Source of the DNA: Bacteroidota bacterium
Lineage (GTDB): Bacteria > Bacteroidota > Bacteroidia > Chitinophagales > Chitinophagaceae
Assembly (NCBI GenBank): GCA_947441205.1
Contig: CANETM010000044.1
Span: 1-10,079, forward strand
DNA length: 10,079 nt
Direction: 5' to 3'
Numbering within the stretch: the first letter of the stretch is position 1; every line of letters starts with the position of its first letter. The translations under genes were made by a program, and so were the position numbers. Of the stretch, positions 6,449 through 10,079 are shown piece by piece. The notes under the pieces are model-generated. The model was not told the DNA's origin and ran no database searches. It saw only the letters and a program-made list of their open reading frames with translations.

Positions 6449-7516
6449 ATGAAAATAGTTGCAGTAAGATCTTATTTAACAAGTATGGCTTTAACAAAAC
6501 CATATACCATCGCATACAATACTTTTTCGGATGTGAGTTTAGCATTTTTCGAAGTAGAGTTAGAAAATGGGATGGTGGGTTATGGTTCGGGAAGTCCTGC
6601 AAAAGAAGTTGTTGGGGAATCAACTGCTCAAACAGCCGCTAATTTACAAACTGATTTTGTTCAAAATTTTGTCGGAAAAGATATTCGTCAATTTCAGCAA
6701 CTTATATTTGAAACGTTTAAGCATTTTCCGCATTTACCTGGAACACAAGCTGCCATTGATATTGCACTGCATGATGCTTTTTGTAAATTTATTGGCATTT
6801 CGGTTACCAATTTTTATGGTCGAAAAATTAAGGCATTGCCAACATCGGTAACTATTGGCATTAAAAATGTCCAAGAAACCTTGGAAGAAGCTAAGGATTA
6901 TCAATCACTAGGATTTAAAATTTTAAAAGTAAAAACGGGAATAGATGTCAATGAGGATATTGAAAAGGTAATAAAACTAAAAGAAAAATTCGGGACTCAT
7001 TTTTCAATCAGGGTTGATGCGAATCAAGGATATAATATAGCGGACCTCAAAAAATTCATAGCTGCCACTAAAAATGAACAATTAGAATTAATTGAGCAAC
7101 CGATGTTAGTAGGCACTGAAAAAGAATTATTATCATTAAGCTGGGAGGAGCGTAAGTTATTAGCTGCCGACGAAAGTTTAAAAGACCCACAAGCTGCATT
7201 GAAACTTGCAGCCAATGAAAAGCCCTTTGGCATTTATAATATTAAATTAATGAAGTGTGGTGGTATTTATGGTGCATTAGGCATTAGCAATATTGCTTAT
7301 AATGCGGATATTGATTTATTCTGGGGCTGTAATGACGAGAGTATCATTAGTATTACTGCGGCTTTACATGTTGCTTATGCTTGTCCCAATACCAAATACA
7401 TTGATTTAGACGGCAGTTTCGATTTAGCCGAGGACTTAGTAAAGGGAGGCTTTGAAATTGAGGATGGAGAGATGAAAATTAATGACGCACCAGGTTTTGG
7501 CTTTACATTATTATAA
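6449..7516 (+). CDS. Enolase-superfamily dipeptide epimerase-like protein (DgcA-like)
   Basis: A 355-residue member of the muconate-lactonizing subgroup of the enolase superfamily, which catalyses 1,1-proton transfer at a C-alpha. Residues 1 to about 125 are the capping domain and the rest the barrel. The catalytic lysines are in KVK (160-162) and IKLMK (Lys266). The metal ligands are Asp190 (RVDANQGY), Glu216 (IEQP) and Asp241 (AADES). The DLD motif (319-321), which holds the dipeptide ammonium group in L-Ala-D/L-Glu epimerases, is kept. Residue 24, an Arg in the B. subtilis L-Ala-D/L-Glu epimerase as I recall, is Asn here, so specificity for Glu is doubtful. Candidate functions are a dipeptide epimerase with another side-chain preference or, given the DUF1611 partner, an N-acyl-amino-acid racemase. 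It sits 29 bp after the DUF1611 gene and 26 bp before the permease gene, in one operon. Confidence 0.85.
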   Translation: MKIVAVRSYLTSMALTKPYTIAYNTFSDVSLAFFEVELENGMVGYGSGSPAKEVVGESTAQTAANLQTDFVQNFVGKDIRQFQQLIFETFKHFPHLPGTQAAIDIALHDAFCKFIGISVTNFYGRKIKALPTSVTIGIKNVQETLEEAKDYQSLGFKILKVKTGIDVNEDIEKVIKLKEKFGTHFSIRVDANQGYNIADLKKFIAATKNEQLELIEQPMLVGTEKELLSLSWEERKLLAADESLKDPQAALKLAANEKPFGIYNIKLMKCGGIYGALGISNIAYNADIDLFWGCNDESIISITAALHVAYACPNTKYIDLDGSFDLAEDLVKGGFEIEDGEMKINDAPGFGFTLL

Positions 7517-7542
7517 CAAACCAATTCAGTTAATTGAAACTT

Positions 7543-8931
7543 ATGGAAACGCTAAAACCTAAAATTGGATTACGCGCTGCAACTTTTTTAGTTGTGAGTG
7601 TTATTATTGGTTCAGGTGTTTTCAAAAAAATTGCGCCAATGGCGCAAGAATTAGGAAGTCCATGGCTGATTGTGTTGTGCTGGATATTAGCAGGGTTAAT
7701 TAGTTTAGCTGGTGCTTTGTCAACAGCCGAAATGGTAAGCATGTTTCCAAATTCAGGTGGGGAGTATTATTATTTCCAAAAAGTGTATGGTCGTTTTTTT
7801 TCATTTCTATATGGATGGTCAAGTTTCACTGTTATAAAAACAGCTGCGATTGCAGCACTTGCTTATATTTTTGCCCAATCTTTAAATAGTTTATTTCCAT
7901 TACCAGAACTTGGAAGTGATCAAAGCTTTTTGGGGATTGCGTTATTTCAAAATCTTTCAATAAAAATATTAGCCTCCGTTTTAATTATCTTATTAACCTT
8001 ATTAAATTATAGAGGAGTACAATTTGCTGAAAAATTAAGCAGCTTACTAACCTATTTAATGTTAGTAGGTATTCTTGTATTTATCATCATAGGCTTTACT
8101 TCTGGAAAAGGTTCGACGCATCATTTAACCGAAACGAGTCAATTAAAGGATCATTTAGCCCCACAGGGTTGGAATTTAATTAAGGCTTTATTTGTTGCAA
8201 GTTTAGGAGCTTTTTGGGGCTATGAAGGCTGGAATAATATTGCCTATATTGGTGAGGAAGTAAAAAATCCTAAAAATAATTTACCACTTGCTTTAGGGGT
8301 AGGAACCATTATTGTAATTGTTACTTATGTATTATTAAACATCTTATTTGTTTATATTTTACCTATTGACTATTTTATTGGATTAAATGCGACTCCTAAT
8401 AAAATTGCAGCAGTTGAAGTAGCAGGTCAAATAAGTGGAAGCATTGGAATGATTTTAATTGCTTCTTTAATTGTTGTGACCACACTTAATTCTACCAATA
8501 GTAGTATTCTAATGTCTGCTCGCATTTTATATGCAATGGCCCGAGATAATATGTTTATTAAAAAAGCATCATCGGTACATCCTAAATATAATACACCTGA
8601 TATAGCTTTATTTATACAAGCCATATGGGCTATCGTGCTTGTTTTTTCGGGAACCTTCGATCAACTAACTGATATGCTTGTATTTGCTTCTTTTTTATTT
8701 TATGGAAGTACTGCTTTAGGCGTTATTATAATGAGAATAAAGCATCCTGAATTGGAAAGAAAGTATAAAGTAATTGGCTATCCTTTTGTTCCCGCTATTT
8801 TTTGTTTGTTTTGCGTAAGCTTATTTATTAGCACTATCATTAACCAGCCCTATTCGGCTATTTGGGGATTGAGCTTAATGGCTACAGGAATACCTTTTTA
8901 TTATTTTTTAAATAAAAATGCCAAGGCTTAA
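7543..8931 (+). CDS. APC-superfamily amino-acid permease (SteT/LAT-like)
   Basis: A 462-residue inner-membrane transporter with about 12 hydrophobic segments. The first helix carries the superfamily glycine motif in VSVIIGSGVFKK (18-29), and the unwound sixth helix contains GAFWGYEGWNN (223-233) followed by EEVKNPKNNLPLAL, a pattern typical of the LAT-type/serine-threonine exchanger branch. PNSGGEYYYF (69-78) follows helix 2. The ATG at 7543 is preferred over an in-frame TTG 9 bases upstream. Members import or exchange neutral amino acids, and some carry small peptides or amines. Its position as last gene of the DUF1611-epimerase operon suggests it supplies their substrate, for instance D-amino acids released by the exported deacylase upstream. 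Substrate and mechanism (proton symport or exchange) cannot be read from sequence alone. Confidence 0.88.
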   Translation: METLKPKIGLRAATFLVVSVIIGSGVFKKIAPMAQELGSPWLIVLCWILAGLISLAGALSTAEMVSMFPNSGGEYYYFQKVYGRFFSFLYGWSSFTVIKTAAIAALAYIFAQSLNSLFPLPELGSDQSFLGIALFQNLSIKILASVLIILLTLLNYRGVQFAEKLSSLLTYLMLVGILVFIIIGFTSGKGSTHHLTETSQLKDHLAPQGWNLIKALFVASLGAFWGYEGWNNIAYIGEEVKNPKNNLPLALGVGTIIVIVTYVLLNILFVYILPIDYFIGLNATPNKIAAVEVAGQISGSIGMILIASLIVVTTLNSTNSSILMSARILYAMARDNMFIKKASSVHPKYNTPDIALFIQAIWAIVLVFSGTFDQLTDMLVFASFLFYGSTALGVIIMRIKHPELERKYKVIGYPFVPAIFCLFCVSLFISTIINQPYSAIWGLSLMATGIPFYYFLNKNAKA

Positions 8932-8942
8932 ACTTGGCATTT
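8916..8942. terminator. Hairpin between convergent genes, probable terminator
   Basis: AAATGCCAAG (8916-8925) pairs perfectly with CTTGGCATTT (8933-8942) around a 7-nt loop that contains the permease stop codon. It lies between the ends of the convergent permease and TIM-barrel genes. The following plus-strand sequence is only weakly T-rich and the stem is moderate in GC, so termination efficiency may be modest; on the minus strand the downstream sequence contains T runs. Confidence 0.55.
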
Positions 8943-8970
8943 GAAATTGATTAGGCAAATATAAATATGA

Positions 8971-9984
8971 TTATGCTAATATCTTTTTTGCGTACTCCAT
9001 ACATTTGCGCGTTTCTTTAATAGCATCCGATCCTTCAGGAATATCATATTCTAACTCAATTGTTGCAGGGATATTATATTTATTTTCTTTTAACAAAGTT
9101 AAAATTTCTTTTATTGGGGTATTGCCTTGACCCCATGGCATATTTTTTCCACCATTTACTTTGTTTAATCTGTCTTTAATATGCATACTGGTTATGCGAT
9201 CGTGTTTAGCTTTGATAAGTGCTAAAAGTGATTCTTTTGTATTTGCACCACCTGCAGCGATATAGTGACCACAATCAAGATTCATTGAATTAAAGGGTGA
9301 TTGGCTTAAAGCTAAATCCCAAGCAGTATCGGTCGCTTGTAAGTGTGCGTGATAACCAATGTAAATTCCATGCTTTTCACCTAAGTCACCTAAACGTTTT
9401 GAATGTTTAGGATCATTTTGAATTTCAACTGTAACTGATTTCGCGCCAAGTGCTTTAGCTGCTTTTAAGGCAAACTCAATTTCCCCATCTGTATTAGCTG
9501 GGTTTAATGCATTGGGTTTAAATGCATAAATAGTGACACCCGCTTTATTATACATTTTTTTTATTTCCTTGAATTTATCCATACTAACTGATTCTCTCCA
9601 TTTTACGATGTCAGTTTGATAAGTTTTCATTTTTGCTTTTAATTCATCAGTCCATTCAATTTTTATACCGGGTGCCCATTGAACGGGACTGGTTGGCGCA
9701 CCTGCATATTGCTCAATAGCATCTCCCATTAACTCAATGGCACTAATATTTGAGTCCAGGCAATATTGCAATAATTGTGTCGCACTGCCTGGCAGGCTTC
9801 TAAATGAATAGGTAATAGCACCCACCTGCACTCCATTAATTAAAGAAGTTGGGTTGTATATGCCAAGCACATTTTCGGCGATAGCTGATTTACTTGCAAC
9901 AAGTAATCCTAAGCTAGCCAAAGAGCTTTGAAAAAGAAATGCACGACGACTATGCATTGAATTTGATTTTTTAGAAATAGACAT
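8971..9984 (-). CDS. Tat-exported sugar phosphate isomerase/epimerase-like TIM-barrel protein
   Basis: A 337-residue protein of the xylose-isomerase-like TIM-barrel superfamily. The N-terminus has a twin-arginine signal (SRRAFL, 12-17, then a hydrophobic stretch ending near SAIA), so it is predicted to be exported folded, probably with its metal bound. Barrel motifs are in family order: SFRSLPGS (60-67), AIELMGD (82-88), VTVEIQN with Glu187, YHAHLQ (211-216), NLDCGHY with Asp237, SMHIKDR with His268, and ATIELEY with Glu310. Glu187, Asp237, His268 and Glu310 are the likely divalent-metal ligands. Such proteins are common in Bacteroidota and are usually labelled sugar phosphate isomerase/epimerase, though exported members likely act on free sugars, sugar acids or oxidised glycosides. 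A second Met at residue 10 is an alternative start. It is convergent with the permease and not obviously part of the D-amino-acid operon. Confidence 0.82.
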   Translation of the reverse strand: MSISKKSNSMHSRRAFLFQSSLASLGLLVASKSAIAENVLGIYNPTSLINGVQVGAITYSFRSLPGSATQLLQYCLDSNISAIELMGDAIEQYAGAPTSPVQWAPGIKIEWTDELKAKMKTYQTDIVKWRESVSMDKFKEIKKMYNKAGVTIYAFKPNALNPANTDGEIEFALKAAKALGAKSVTVEIQNDPKHSKRLGDLGEKHGIYIGYHAHLQATDTAWDLALSQSPFNSMNLDCGHYIAAGGANTKESLLALIKAKHDRITSMHIKDRLNKVNGGKNMPWGQGNTPIKEILTLLKENKYNIPATIELEYDIPEGSDAIKETRKCMEYAKKILA

Positions 9985-10036
9985 AATAGAATTAATTTAA
10001 TAATGGTACAATCGATTATTGAATTTAATCCATAAA

Positions 10037-10079
10037 ATGCAAAATCAAAAAATAAAAAGGAAGAGTGGTATTTATTTTA
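10037..10079 (+). CDS. Possible 5' end of a divergent gene running off the window
   Basis: An ATG at 10037 opens a frame that stays open to the window edge (MQNQKIKRKSGIYF). The positively charged start followed by the beginning of a hydrophobic stretch would fit the N-terminus of a membrane or exported protein. Only 14 codons are visible and there is no ribosome binding site or good promoter, so this is a weak call. Confidence 0.3.
   Translation, partial: MQNQKIKRKSGIYF

Noticed and set aside
7534..7542. TTG start for the permease, three codons upstream
   Set aside because: The ATG at 7543 gives a normal N-terminus, is the commoner start codon, and no ribosome-site evidence favours the TTG.
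10040..10047. TGATTTTG on the minus strand as a -7 promoter for the TIM-barrel gene
   Set aside because: It has one mismatch to TAnnTTTG in very AT-rich sequence and no -33 TTG at the right distance, so it is too weak to list.

Overview
The window looks like an AT-rich chromosomal segment of a Bacteroidota bacterium, probably Chitinophagia or Sphingobacteriia-like. The reasons are the low-GC, Asn/Lys/Ile-rich proteins, start codons without Shine-Dalgarno sequences, TAnnTTTG-like promoter elements, and the gene families present (an HmuY-type lipoprotein paired with a TonB-dependent receptor, a SteT/LAT-like permease, and a Tat-exported xylose-isomerase-like TIM barrel). No mobile element, tRNA, rRNA or CRISPR array was seen.

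Layout. Positions 2-145 hold the C-terminal end of an unrecognised plus-strand gene. A TonB-dependent outer-membrane receptor (264-2351) follows, and 1 bp later an HmuY-family lipoprotein (2353-3006); this pair probably handles heme or another tetrapyrrole at the cell surface. A long perfect palindrome (3026-3063) serves as a two-way terminator between this pair and a convergent minus-strand hotdog-fold DUF4442 protein (3074-3559).

The most interesting region is 3674-8931, on the plus strand. It contains an exported D-aminoacylase/N-acyl-D-amino-acid deacylase, a DUF1611 (DgcN-like) P-loop protein, an enolase-superfamily dipeptide-epimerase-like protein (DgcA-like), and an APC-superfamily amino-acid permease. 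The last three are 26-29 bp apart and are almost certainly one operon. The deacylase lies 136 bp upstream and may be in the same unit. I read this as a salvage route for D-amino acids or cell-wall fragments: deacylation in the periplasm, import by the permease, then N-acylation and C-alpha epimerisation in the cytoplasm. The substrate is not settled by the sequence, because the epimerase lacks the Arg that I recall as reading the glutamate side chain in L-Ala-D/L-Glu epimerases.

A small hairpin (8916-8942) separates this operon from a convergent minus-strand gene for a Tat-exported TIM-barrel sugar isomerase/epimerase (8971-9984). The last 95 bp are that gene's upstream region and possibly the first codons of a divergent gene running off the window (10037 onward). 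No gene-free stretch exceeds 300 bases.
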